Below the pieces are notes generated by a model, which was given only the letters and a program-made list of their open reading frames with translations, ran no database searches and had not been told where the DNA came from. From assembly GCA_018401235.1 (NCBI GenBank), contig JAGYLC010000008.1, positions 1 to 36,083 on the forward strand: a stretch of 36,083 nucleotides of DNA. The letters are read 5' to 3'. Source of the stretch: Kiritimatiellia bacterium. Lineage in GTDB: Bacteria; Verrucomicrobiota; Kiritimatiellia; SS1-B-03-39; UBA6053. Below, piece after piece: positions 25,799-36,083 of this stretch (positions are counted from its first letter, which is position 1; the number at the start of each line of letters is the position of its first letter). The position numbers and the translations under genes were made by a program.

Positions 25799-28272
25799 TC
25801 CTCGTCCTCTTCGGTGGTTTGGGTGTTTTGGGGAACTTCCCCATCCAAATCAATCAGAATCTCCCGGGGCTCCGATCCCTGGGGCGGGCCGATGACCCCT
25901 TGCTCCTCCAATTGGTCCATCAGTCGGGCCGCCCGATTGTAGCCAATGCGCAGACGCCGCTGCAGCGAACTGGTGGAGGCCCGGCGGGTTTGGCGGATCA
26001 CTTCCACGGCCTGGGTCACCAGTTCATCCTCTTCCTCCTGATCGGGAAGGTCGGGAGCCGCACTGGCGATTTTTTCCGTAACCTTGTTCTCGTAATCGGG
26101 TGACCCCTGATTCTTGTAGTGGTCCACAATGGCGTTGATTTCCTCGTCCGAGGTCCATGCCCCCTGGGCACGGGTCAATTTCGAACTGCTGGGAGCCAAA
26201 TACAACATATCCCCCTTGCCCAGCAGTTTATCCGCGCCAATCGCGTCCAGGATCGTGCGACTGTCCGTTTTCTGGGCAACCTGGAAGGCGATTCGGGCGG
26301 GGAAGTTGGCTTTGATGGTACCCGTGATTACGTTGACCGATGGCCGCTGGGTCGCGAGAATCATGTGAATCCCCACCGCTCGGGACAACTGAGCCAGGCG
26401 GGCGATGTAATTCTCGATTTCCGCCTGCGCCACCATCATCAAATCCGCCAATTCGTCAATCACCACCACGATGTAAGGCAGGGTTTCCGGCACCGTGTCC
26501 TCCTCTTCATCATCCGCCCCGAACAAATCGCCCTGCTTGACCACCACCCGGTTATTAAAGGATTTAATATTCCGCACTCCGGATTTAGCAAACAGCTTAT
26601 AACGCTTCTCCATCTCCGTAATCGCCCAGCGCAGACCCAGTCCCACTTTTTTGGGATCGGTGATCACTGGCACCACCAGGTGGGGCAAATCCCGGAAAGC
26701 GGTGAATTCCACAATCTTGGGGTCCACCAGAATTAAGCGCAGTTGATCCGGGGTCCGGGACATCAGCAGACCCGCCAGCAGCGAATTCATGCACACCGAT
26801 TTACCCGATCCGGTGGCCCCCGCGATCAATACGTGCGGCATGTCCGCGAGGTCGCCCACCAGATAATTTCCGCTCACATCCACTCCCAGCATCATCGGCA
26901 GCGAAATTTTACCTTTGCGCCAATCTTTCCCCTGCGCCCAGTTTTTGCACTCCAGAATCTCCCGGGCCAACACCACCGTACTTTTGTTGTTCGGTACTTC
27001 GATCCCCACTACTCCCTTTCCGGGAATGGGTGCCTGCACCCGAATGGTCTCCGCTTTCAGGGCCAGCGCCAGATTGTTGCTCAACGCCGCGATTTTTTCC
27101 ACCCGGACCCCCGCTGCGGGCAACACCTCGAAACTGGTCACCACCGGTCCCCGCTGCACATCCGTGATCCGGGCCTCCACTCCGAATTCCTTCAAGGTCG
27201 ATTCCAGCAACTTGCGCAGATATTCTTCGCGGATGCCATCCGATTGCACCTTGGCCGCGGCCGCCTGCATCAAATCCAGCGAAGGCAAGGTCCAGGCCTG
27301 ATGCGTGCCCGCCCCGGAATCGGACGGCAAGGCCAACTCCCCGCTGTAGTCTGCAGTGGATGCTTTTTTCCCTTCGGTCTTGGCCCCGGATTTGAATACG
27401 GAGGGTTCTGAAGCTGAGACAGGCTCGGGTATCGGCACCGGGATGGCGGGAACGGGCTCCTCCTCGTCCGGTTCAGGATCCGGCTCAGGAAACAGCGGTT
27501 GCGAGTCTTCCATGTCCTCGGGAAAATCCATCCGGCTGGCCGGCACAAACGGGTCTTCCGGTTCTTTCAGGTTCTCTTTTTTCGCTTTCCGTCTTTTCTT
27601 CGGTGGCTTCTCCGGAATGCTATCCTCTTCATCGTCCACATCCGGTGGCACCATCCATCGGTGCAGCCGGCCAAATAGTCGTCCCAGGGCTCCTCTCGGA
27701 TCACGAAAAAGGGCTTCCACTTCAAAGTCAAACAAACAAATCGCCGCAACCAACACCACCACCGTCAACAAAATGGTGGTGCCGATGTCCCCAAGCAGAT
27801 GAATAAGAATCATAGACCCCAGTAAATGGCCAAGGACCCCCCCGGCAAAAGGAATGTTCAGTCGTTCCGCCAGGGCATACATCGGTAATTGCATCAGTTC
27901 CATCGCACAGGCCGCACACAGCAGTAACATCGCCATCCACCCCAGCTTGTGGCTGACCTTCATCCCCGGGCGAATTTCCTCTCCATACACGCATAATACC
28001 CCCTGAGCCCCCATAAACACGGGTAATATATACGCCGCAATACCCAATAGCAGGAACGACAAATAAGAGACCTGAGCTCCTATCCAGCCAATAATGTTGG
28101 TAACCGGCTCAGCCGGAGGGTTTTGCAGACTGGAAATATCCCAGGGATTGTACGAAAACAGACTGAACAACAGCATGAAGGTCAGCCCAATCAGCACAAT
28201 GCCAATAATCTGCGTACGTCCCGTTCGGACAGGACTGGGTTCTTTTTTTATTTTTTTCTTCACCGATGCCAT
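25795..28272 (-). CDS. ftsK: DNA translocase FtsK
   Basis: FtsK pumps chromosomal DNA at the division septum and helps resolve dimers. The 825-residue protein has about four to five N-terminal membrane helices (IGIVLIGLTFMLLFSLFSY, LSFLLLGIAAYILPVFMG, MAMLLLCAACAMELM, others; to about residue 185), an acidic/proline linker (about 200-330), then the motor: Walker A GATGSGKS at about 483-490, LRLILVDPKIVEFT, Walker B YIVVVIDELADLMMVAQAE, and LATQRPSVNVITG. The C-terminal gamma winged helix that reads KOPS is present (VIRQTRRASTSSLQRRLRIG then YNRAARLMDQLEEQGVI). ATG 28272 is preceded by AGGGA about 9 bases upstream. It leads the seven-gene operon down to 20392. Confidence 0.96.
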   Translation of the reverse strand: MASVKKKIKKEPSPVRTGRTQIIGIVLIGLTFMLLFSLFSYNPWDISSLQNPPAEPVTNIIGWIGAQVSYLSFLLLGIAAYILPVFMGAQGVLCVYGEEIRPGMKVSHKLGWMAMLLLCAACAMELMQLPMYALAERLNIPFAGGVLGHLLGSMILIHLLGDIGTTILLTVVVLVAAICLFDFEVEALFRDPRGALGRLFGRLHRWMVPPDVDDEEDSIPEKPPKKRRKAKKENLKEPEDPFVPASRMDFPEDMEDSQPLFPEPDPEPDEEEPVPAIPVPIPEPVSASEPSVFKSGAKTEGKKASTADYSGELALPSDSGAGTHQAWTLPSLDLMQAAAAKVQSDGIREEYLRKLLESTLKEFGVEARITDVQRGPVVTSFEVLPAAGVRVEKIAALSNNLALALKAETIRVQAPIPGKGVVGIEVPNNKSTVVLAREILECKNWAQGKDWRKGKISLPMMLGVDVSGNYLVGDLADMPHVLIAGATGSGKSVCMNSLLAGLLMSRTPDQLRLILVDPKIVEFTAFRDLPHLVVPVITDPKKVGLGLRWAITEMEKRYKLFAKSGVRNIKSFNNRVVVKQGDLFGADDEEEDTVPETLPYIVVVIDELADLMMVAQAEIENYIARLAQLSRAVGIHMILATQRPSVNVITGTIKANFPARIAFQVAQKTDSRTILDAIGADKLLGKGDMLYLAPSSSKLTRAQGAWTSDEEINAIVDHYKNQGSPDYENKVTEKIASAAPDLPDQEEEDELVTQAVEVIRQTRRASTSSLQRRLRIGYNRAARLMDQLEEQGVIGPPQGSEPREILIDLDGEVPQNTQTTEEDEE

Positions 28273-28331
28273 GACGCATCCCTAGAAAATCTAAGACACT
28301 TGCGCAAGCTTAGAACGCAATGATGAAATTG

Positions 28332-28487
28332 TTCTGAATCGTCTTGGTCAGGGGCTGAAGCCCCCGACCGCTTTTGGGTGGGGGGGGACTGAGGGGCTTT
28401 GTTTCTGAATCGTCTTGTTCAGGGGCTAACCCCCGACCGCCTCCAAATGGACGGGCGGGGGCTTCAGCCCCTGCCCACGACGATTCA
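28332..28487. repeat. three copies of a REP-like 33-40-bp element
   Basis: Copy A at 28332-28371 and copy B at 28403-28440 are direct repeats that begin TTCTGAATCGTCTTG and end CCCCCGACCGC; B lacks two bases of the central hairpin. Copy C at 28455-28487 is inverted and matches A at about 30 of 33 positions. The core is GGGGC-TGAA-GCCCC, a small hairpin. Two direct copies plus one inverted copy give a BIME-like arrangement near the ftsK promoter side. Confidence 0.75.
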
Positions 28488-28631
28488 CCTTAATTTGAAG
28501 AAGAATTTTACAAACGTTCATCGCTAATCCAAATGGAGGTTCATCGAATAAACCAAACCCGGAGCTCGCCTCGGGGTGCGGAGAGATTCAATACCGGAAT
28601 ACGCCCGTTCCACCCCCGCCCCACCCACCCC

Positions 28632-28671
28632 GCCGCCGTTAGCTTCCCGCGTGCGGGAAGCTAACGGCGGC
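28632..28671. repeat. perfect 19-bp palindrome
   Basis: The arms 28632-28650 and 28653-28671 are exact reverse complements around a GT centre (core AGCTTCCCGC-GT-GCGGGAAGCT). A GC-rich pyrimidine stretch (CCACCCCCGCCCCACCCACC) precedes it and no T-run follows. It may be a repeated palindromic element, or a regulator site for the beta-galactosidase gene about 430 bp downstream. Confidence 0.7.
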
Positions 28672-28933
28672 AATGAAGAGAACGAGGAGGTCGGTATCAT
28701 GAAGTGAATTTATCCGCACTCCGAGCGAGCTCAGAGTTTGGAAGTTGATCATAAACGCACATGTGAATCTGCGAACCCTTGCTGTCAAAATACGCTATAA
28801 ACTGAGTTCTGGTACTCCAGCGAGCTTGCGAGCGGGTGGTTTATTTGGTTGCGGACGGAGTCTGCTTTAGGATTAAGATTAAGAAGGGATCTCTCACAAG
28901 AGGGTAATTCCAAAAGGAGCAATCAAACAAAAG

Positions 28934-28960
28934 ATTCCGTGTATTCCGTGTGTTCCGTGG
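28934..28960. repeat. three 9-nt units, ATTCCGTGT type
   Basis: ATTCCGTGT, ATTCCGTGT and GTTCCGTGG follow one another without gaps. The same rhythm in degenerate form is found at 19024-19050. Confidence 0.6.
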
Positions 28961-29079
28961 TTTTTCCTACTCTCTATTCCGTAGAATCGTAAACTGGCAT
29001 TCCAACGTTTGCGGGCACGAAAGCCGAGCAATTTGGTGGACAGGGGATGCTCAAATTTATACAAAGATGCCTATTCTGA

Positions 29080-32211
<3,132 letters not shown>

Positions 32212-32315
32212 AAAAATAATCACCTTCCCTATACGATGAAACGTTTTTTCGCTTGTTCATTTGTCTAAATCCCCTGTATTCGGGAATTGCGGTTCTTGAA
32301 ATTTTCCAGCATAAA

Positions 32316-33242
32316 ATGACTATGACTAATCCGGATCCAAATCGTGTCCTGGTGCTTATCAATCCGAATTCCGGGTTGGGGGTTTCGATGCGCTTGCTTC
32401 TGGATACGTTTCAGGAGGTCTGGGACGAGGGGGATCGGGTGGTGAGTTATCAATTGAGTAAATCCTCCGAGGACGGGGTTCGCAAAGCCAAAGCGGCCAT
32501 TGCCAATGGGATCGGCACCCTGATGGTGGTGGGGGGTGACGGCATGATCAATACCATCGGCAGCCAGTTGCTGGACTCCAAGGTTACCCTGGGGGTGATC
32601 CCCACCGGCAGCGGAAATGGCTTTGCCCGTCATTTTGAAATTCCGCTGAATCCGGAAAAAGCAATCCGGGCACTCGCCCAAGGAAAAACCGTGGATATTG
32701 ATGTGGGTACCGCCAACGGGAGGCCGTTTTTTGTCACCTGCAGCCTGGCCTGGGATGCCGCGCTGGTAAAAACGTTCGAAAAATCTCCGGTACGGGGGAT
32801 CCTCCCCTATATTTTCGCCGCCGCCTACGAACTCTTCGATTACGAACCGGAGGTGTTCGAGATTCAGGTCGACGACCAGCCCTCCGAGCACGTGAAATAC
32901 CCCATGCTGTTCACCATTGCCAATCTTACCCAATACGGTGGCGGTGCCCTCATTGCCCCGCAGGCTTGTGAAGATGACGGCTACCTGTGGCTCACCTATG
33001 CCCGGCGGTCGGATGTGCCCAAACTGATCCCGCAATTGCACAAGCTGTTCGACGGTAAGATCGAACATACACCCGGTATAACCTCTAAAAAGTTTCAAAC
33101 CCTTACGGTCACCCGCGAAACCCCGCAGCCCATCCAGGTGGATGGAGAACTTATGGAATCGGACCGCAGCGTCGAAATCAACATCCGCCACCGGGCACTC
33201 AAGGTCTTAGTGCCCAAAGACGAGGAGTCGAACGCTAAATGA
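32316..33242 (+). CDS. diacylglycerol kinase family lipid kinase
   Basis: A soluble kinase of the DagK/YegS catalytic family, which phosphorylates diacylglycerol or related lipids at the membrane face. The 308-residue product has the family marks: VLVLINPNSGLG near the start, the nucleotide-loop motif VVGGDGMINTIGSQLL (about 71-86; family consensus GGDGT.N, here with Met for Thr), VIPTGSGNGFARHF (about 100), and QVDGELME near the end. The upstream-extended frame to 32253 begins at a poor site, so I chose ATG 32316; ATG 32322 is also possible. Neither has a strong ribosome binding site. It may recycle diacylglycerol to phosphatidic acid; sphingosine- or other lipid substrates are alternatives. 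Confidence 0.88.
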   Translation: MTMTNPDPNRVLVLINPNSGLGVSMRLLLDTFQEVWDEGDRVVSYQLSKSSEDGVRKAKAAIANGIGTLMVVGGDGMINTIGSQLLDSKVTLGVIPTGSGNGFARHFEIPLNPEKAIRALAQGKTVDIDVGTANGRPFFVTCSLAWDAALVKTFEKSPVRGILPYIFAAAYELFDYEPEVFEIQVDDQPSEHVKYPMLFTIANLTQYGGGALIAPQACEDDGYLWLTYARRSDVPKLIPQLHKLFDGKIEHTPGITSKKFQTLTVTRETPQPIQVDGELMESDRSVEINIRHRALKVLVPKDEESNAK

Positions 33243-33260
33243 AGGGAGAACGTCCCAGCC

Positions 33261-33389
33261 TTGCCGGACCACGGATAGAAGAAAGAAATAACCTGTTCAA
33301 CCCCATCAAATATTTTTCACGGTTACATCCGAATTGATTCGTGTCCATAACCCTCTACAGCCGTGGTCCGGCAAAGCTATCCGTGGTCC
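33261..33389. repeat. inverted repeat with two right arms (CCGTGGTCC motif)
   Basis: The left arm at 33261-33278 (TTGCCGGACCACGGATAG) is matched on its first 14 bases by the reverse complement of 33361-33374 and on its last 13 bases by that of 33377-33389. The arms are about 85 bases apart, in the 200-bp gap between the convergent lipid kinase and GspM-like genes. No gene is seen in this gap. Alternative pairings suggest a repeat family or a convergent terminator region. Confidence 0.6.
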
Positions 33390-33442
33390 TACATTTGATC
33401 GTGTCCGTCCACAACAGCTTTTGGTTGCGAATGTAATCTGCG

Positions 33443-33928
33443 TTAGGGTGTGGGTGCGGCTTTATCGAGAGCTTCCACTTGAATAACTCCCTGCAGAGTT
33501 CCCTCATGCGTCTCCAACTCCAGCCGGGTCACCCGCCAGGGAGGCTGCGAATTTTCAAGGGTTCGAAGTAGTCCATATATATCCGATGGATCTACCCCGC
33601 TTATCTCCAGGAGTACCTGTTGATACCGAATTCCATCCGACAACTCGCGTACCACCGGATCCCCAAAGGTCAGTTCCCCTGAGATCCGGACCTCACTCAG
33701 TAGGTGCCCGGGAGCGGTGGCTTCCCCCACCGCCAGCGACTTCATGCCTTCACGTTCGGCCTCGGTGCTTTGCACCATTCCTTGAAGCTGGGTCAACGTG
33801 AGTTGGGAGTGTGTGATCCGAACCCATTCATCACGGGCGAAGCGGAAGGCATAGGAACCCGAAACCAGAAATAGCCCCAGGCCAATAACGATCCACCATA
33901 CCGTAGGCAGTGATTGCGGTTTTCTCAT
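33443..33928 (-). CDS. GspM/PilO-like type II secretion inner-membrane protein
   Basis: A 161-residue protein with a short basic start (MRKPQSLP), one helix (TVWWIVIGLGLFLVSGSYAF, about 9-28), a coiled segment (LTLTQLQGMVQSTEAEREGM) and a small alpha/beta domain (YQQVLLEISGVDPSDIYGLL, RTLENSQPPWRVTRLELET). This matches the plan of GspM or PilO, which pair with GspL or PilN in the inner-membrane platform; sequence similarity is too weak to name one. ATG 33928 overlaps the GspL-like stop by 4 bases (ATGA); an upstream-extended start at 33991 is less likely. It is the last gene of the operon. Confidence 0.65.
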   Translation of the reverse strand: MRKPQSLPTVWWIVIGLGLFLVSGSYAFRFARDEWVRITHSQLTLTQLQGMVQSTEAEREGMKSLAVGEATAPGHLLSEVRISGELTFGDPVVRELSDGIRYQQVLLEISGVDPSDIYGLLRTLENSQPPWRVTRLELETHEGTLQGVIQVEALDKAAPTP

Positions 33929-35208
33929 GGTCGTGTACTCCCGCTGATTCTCCACGTGCCATTGGCCTCGGGGGCGTATGTAACCGTCCACGCCAGCTCC
34001 GATCCGAGAGCCTTCACCAGCGATTTGGTCTGCTCCTCTTCCCCCAGCACATTCAATTCAACCCGTTCGGGTGTCCGGTGAACCCGGGTCAGGATCAGAT
34101 CCCGTTCCGTCACCAAGCGGGCTACCCGGGCAAATCCATCGGAAACCTCGGGTGAAAGCAGTCTGGAGCCCAGCCCCCGGGTTTCCGTCCACTCGTTCTC
34201 CAAAAAGCGCTGTGCCAAGAGTACTTCCTGCTGTCTCTGGGGCGAAATTGCGCCTCCCGTAAGCTGTGCAAAGGTGGTTGAGATCTCCCGTTGAAGTTGA
34301 TGGTGTACTCTTCGCAGCTGAAAGCGAATGCCCAAAGGCCAACTCACCAGCATCAGCATCAAAACCAGTACGGAACCCTTCAAAACTTTCAGGTGTTTTT
34401 GGTGAATGGATTGCAATCCCTCTGCGGCCAGAGGACCGGCCCGTAAATTTGCATGAGTGGGTGAACTGTCAAAACAGGCGCGGCACAGCGCGGTTTCGAG
34501 CACGTCCGACGGTCCGGAGGATCCCTCCGGCCCCATCGAAACCCAGGTTTTATCCGGATAGGATTCTTTCCACACCTGCTGGAACCGTTTCAGGTTTAGT
34601 TCCCGTTGATCCCGTTTCACGGTTGCGGACGCTCCGAGAAAATGCTCGCCGTCCCAGGCCACGAATACAGCCCGATTGACCCCCATCCAGATCGGACACC
34701 CGGACATCCGGGGCAACAGCAGAGGTTCGGGCAGCAGCATATCGGGATCAATACCGATGTCCGCCCATTCCTCCAGAGCGTCCCGCACATCCTGTTCACG
34801 CGCCGCAACCGCCAGACATCGCAGCCCCCCCTCGGGACGGAAATGCGGTTTCAGAAACACCACCAGACAGCTTTCGAGAGGAAAGGGAATCGCCGCATCC
34901 AATAAGCCTCCCCAGATTTCCGATGATTTCGCCGCATCGGTCAACGGGGACTCCAAGCTCCGCAGCAACAAGCGATGCGCCTGCAGTCCCGCCGCCACCC
35001 TCGCACCCGCCTTCACATCCCGCTCAACACGTAGCCGACAATCCGCCCCGTCCTTCCATTCCTGCAGGGTGCAGACCGTCGTTTCAACCTTTCCCGATTT
35101 CACGGCGCGGGCGATTCGGAGTTGATCGCCATCGCGAACAATGCCAACCCCCACTTTTGAAGGAGCCCAACCCGCCGGGTCACGCCAATCATTGCTTACC
35201 ACAGACAT
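33925..35208 (-). CDS. GspL-like type II secretion platform protein
   Basis: A 427-residue bitopic protein: an N-terminal cytoplasmic part of about 270 residues that fits an actin-like (ASKHA) fold (LLDAAIPFPLESCLVVFLKP, VAAREQDVRDALEEWADIGI, LLPEPLLLPRMSG), one helix at about 275-295 (VLKGSVLVLMLMLVSWPLGI), and a periplasmic ferredoxin-like end (VARLVTERDLILTRVHRTPE). In type II secretion GspL recruits the GspE ATPase. ATG 35208 is preceded by GGAGG at 35213-35217, an ideal ribosome binding site, and overlaps the GspK-like gene by 13 bases. Assignment rests on layout and gene order more than on strong motifs. Confidence 0.72.
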   Translation of the reverse strand: MSVVSNDWRDPAGWAPSKVGVGIVRDGDQLRIARAVKSGKVETTVCTLQEWKDGADCRLRVERDVKAGARVAAGLQAHRLLLRSLESPLTDAAKSSEIWGGLLDAAIPFPLESCLVVFLKPHFRPEGGLRCLAVAAREQDVRDALEEWADIGIDPDMLLPEPLLLPRMSGCPIWMGVNRAVFVAWDGEHFLGASATVKRDQRELNLKRFQQVWKESYPDKTWVSMGPEGSSGPSDVLETALCRACFDSSPTHANLRAGPLAAEGLQSIHQKHLKVLKGSVLVLMLMLVSWPLGIRFQLRRVHHQLQREISTTFAQLTGGAISPQRQQEVLLAQRFLENEWTETRGLGSRLLSPEVSDGFARVARLVTERDLILTRVHRTPERVELNVLGEEEQTKSLVKALGSELAWTVTYAPEANGTWRISGSTRP

Positions 35209-36080
35209 CGAACCACCTCCACTTCCCCCTCGGAATCCCGGTGCAGTAAAGCCCGGAGAGTTTTTTGGGTATAATCCACTTCCGCCACCAGCAAGGCTTC
35301 TATATACTCCGATCGCACATCCAGGGCCGCCTCCAAAGTCGGACGAATGACCTCGGGCAGGAACTGCACCTGGTTCGCAATGGAGCGTATCGGCTCCTGT
35401 TCCCGGGCCGCCAGCACGGAATCCGCCCAGCCATGCAGCGGGCTGCCCACCATCGCCCGTAACACCTCCGGACGCACTGTATTCACATTCACGGTCAACG
35501 CCCGATTGGCGGGACGGGGAAGGCTACTGAACAAAGCACTCACCGACGGTACCCACTCCGCATCCTCCAGGGCCAGGGTCAACTGAGCCGGGCTTTCAAA
35601 CCAAACCTCCTCCGACTCTATCCAGACCCTAAGTAAAATCAACTCGGCCTGATTCAGCTCCACCCCCTGTGCCCGCAGCAAATCCTCAAACATCTGCCAG
35701 GGATCGCGCAGCGTTCCGGGAGTGAGGGGAATACTCAGGTCATTCAAATTAAAGCGATCCTGCGCATCCCGAAGCTGGATCCGGAGGTGGACGTCTTCCG
35801 AGGTGTCGAATTCGCGTGGGTGATCTATTTTGGAGGAAAGGAATTCCAGCGACCACTCGGCTTCCGCCAGGAAGGTAACCGCCTCCTGCAAGCCCAGGAT
35901 CAATGCCGAACGGAGCCGTTGTTCATTGGATTCAATTCGCAGATGTGTACTGCGCTGAATCAGCAGATGTTGAATACCCGAGACCATGGAAACCGTCCCC
36001 ATCAGCACCAGCAGTACCAACAGCAAGGCAGAACCGCTACGGGTACCCGATTTCCAGCTCTTACGAATTTCACCCCGCAT
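35196..36080 (-). CDS. GspK-like minor pseudopilin
   Basis: A 294-residue protein with a prepilin-like start: basic MRGEIRKSWKSGTRSG followed by the helix SALLLVLLVLMGTVSMVSGI. It lacks the Glu five residues after the cleavage Gly, as is usual for GspK. The body has the GspK plan: QRLRSALILGLQEAVTFL, then LRIQLRDAQDRFNLNDLSIP (the D..GR.NLN-type motif), and a helix-hairpin-helix-like end (NVNTVRPEVLRAMVGSPLHG). GspK caps the pseudopilus tip with GspI and GspJ. The start lies 3 bases inside the window, so the frame could in principle extend upstream; the rest of the gsp operon should lie beyond 36083. Confidence 0.8.
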   Translation of the reverse strand: MRGEIRKSWKSGTRSGSALLLVLLVLMGTVSMVSGIQHLLIQRSTHLRIESNEQRLRSALILGLQEAVTFLAEAEWSLEFLSSKIDHPREFDTSEDVHLRIQLRDAQDRFNLNDLSIPLTPGTLRDPWQMFEDLLRAQGVELNQAELILLRVWIESEEVWFESPAQLTLALEDAEWVPSVSALFSSLPRPANRALTVNVNTVRPEVLRAMVGSPLHGWADSVLAAREQEPIRSIANQVQFLPEVIRPTLEAALDVRSEYIEALLVAEVDYTQKTLRALLHRDSEGEVEVVRCLW

Positions 36081-36083
36081 TCC

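Noticed and set aside
28332-28487. CRISPR array
   Set aside because: Only three copies, one inverted, with unequal spacing and internal hairpins; there are no cas genes.

Overview
The window looks like chromosomal DNA (roughly 55-60% G+C by eye) from a free-living, probably aquatic, sugar- and polysaccharide-using Gram-negative bacterium. A Verrucomicrobiota/Kiritimatiellota-type member of the PVC group is my best guess. This rests on the gene mix: a DUF2723 membrane glycosyltransferase-like protein, a formylglycine-type sulfatase beside a Gfo/Idh/MocA gene, a membrane-tethered sugar-binding protein, and an ftsK-(HTH)-pgsA-exbB-exbD-TPR gene string. No rRNA, tRNA, CRISPR array or transposase gene was recognised.

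Layout. 1-1055: decayed DNA with the start of a possible secreted protein (minus strand) and an L-rhamnose mutarotase pseudogene. 1056-6356 (+): dnaE, with a cluster of single-base frameshifts, followed at once by a SulP anion transporter. 6514-15171 (-): aldose 1-epimerase, a patatin remnant, a four-gene carbohydrate ABC importer operon (TPR protein, tethered binding protein, enlarged MalF-like permease, MalG-like permease; no ATPase gene), a Gfo/Idh remnant and a sulfatase. 15508-20147 (+): a small membrane protein, a 1.1-kaa DUF2723 protein with one frameshift, and a sugar-phosphate isomerase/epimerase. 20186-20383: a hairpin and scraps of genes. 20392-28272 (-): a tightly packed envelope/division operon reading ftsK, RodZ-like HTH, pgsA, ExbB/TolQ, ExbD/TolR, a large secreted TPR protein and a CxxC protein. 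28273-29097: a repeat-rich spacer. 29098-33242 (+): LacZ-type beta-galactosidase and a diacylglycerol-kinase-family lipid kinase. 33443-36080 (-): GspK-, GspL- and GspM-like genes of a type II secretion system.

How the genes fit. The sulfatase, beta-galactosidase, aldose 1-epimerase, CUT1-type importer and sugar isomerase suggest uptake and use of galactose-containing, possibly sulfated glycans (inference). The Gsp genes could serve export of such enzymes. The ftsK operon couples chromosome translocation and cell-shape functions to phospholipid synthesis and a Tol/Exb-like energised envelope module.

Two kinds of damage occur and should be kept apart. dnaE, the TPR gene of the ABC operon and the DUF2723 gene carry frameshifts that are single missing bases, several of them in G or C runs, in otherwise well-kept codons; these look like consensus errors. 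The rhamnose mutarotase (stop codons, lost N-terminus), patatin and Gfo/Idh (N- and C-terminal ends kept, middle gone) and the esterase scrap look like true decay. The most unusual features for follow-up are the permease with an extra membrane module of about 160 residues, and several near-perfect inverted repeats in the spacers.
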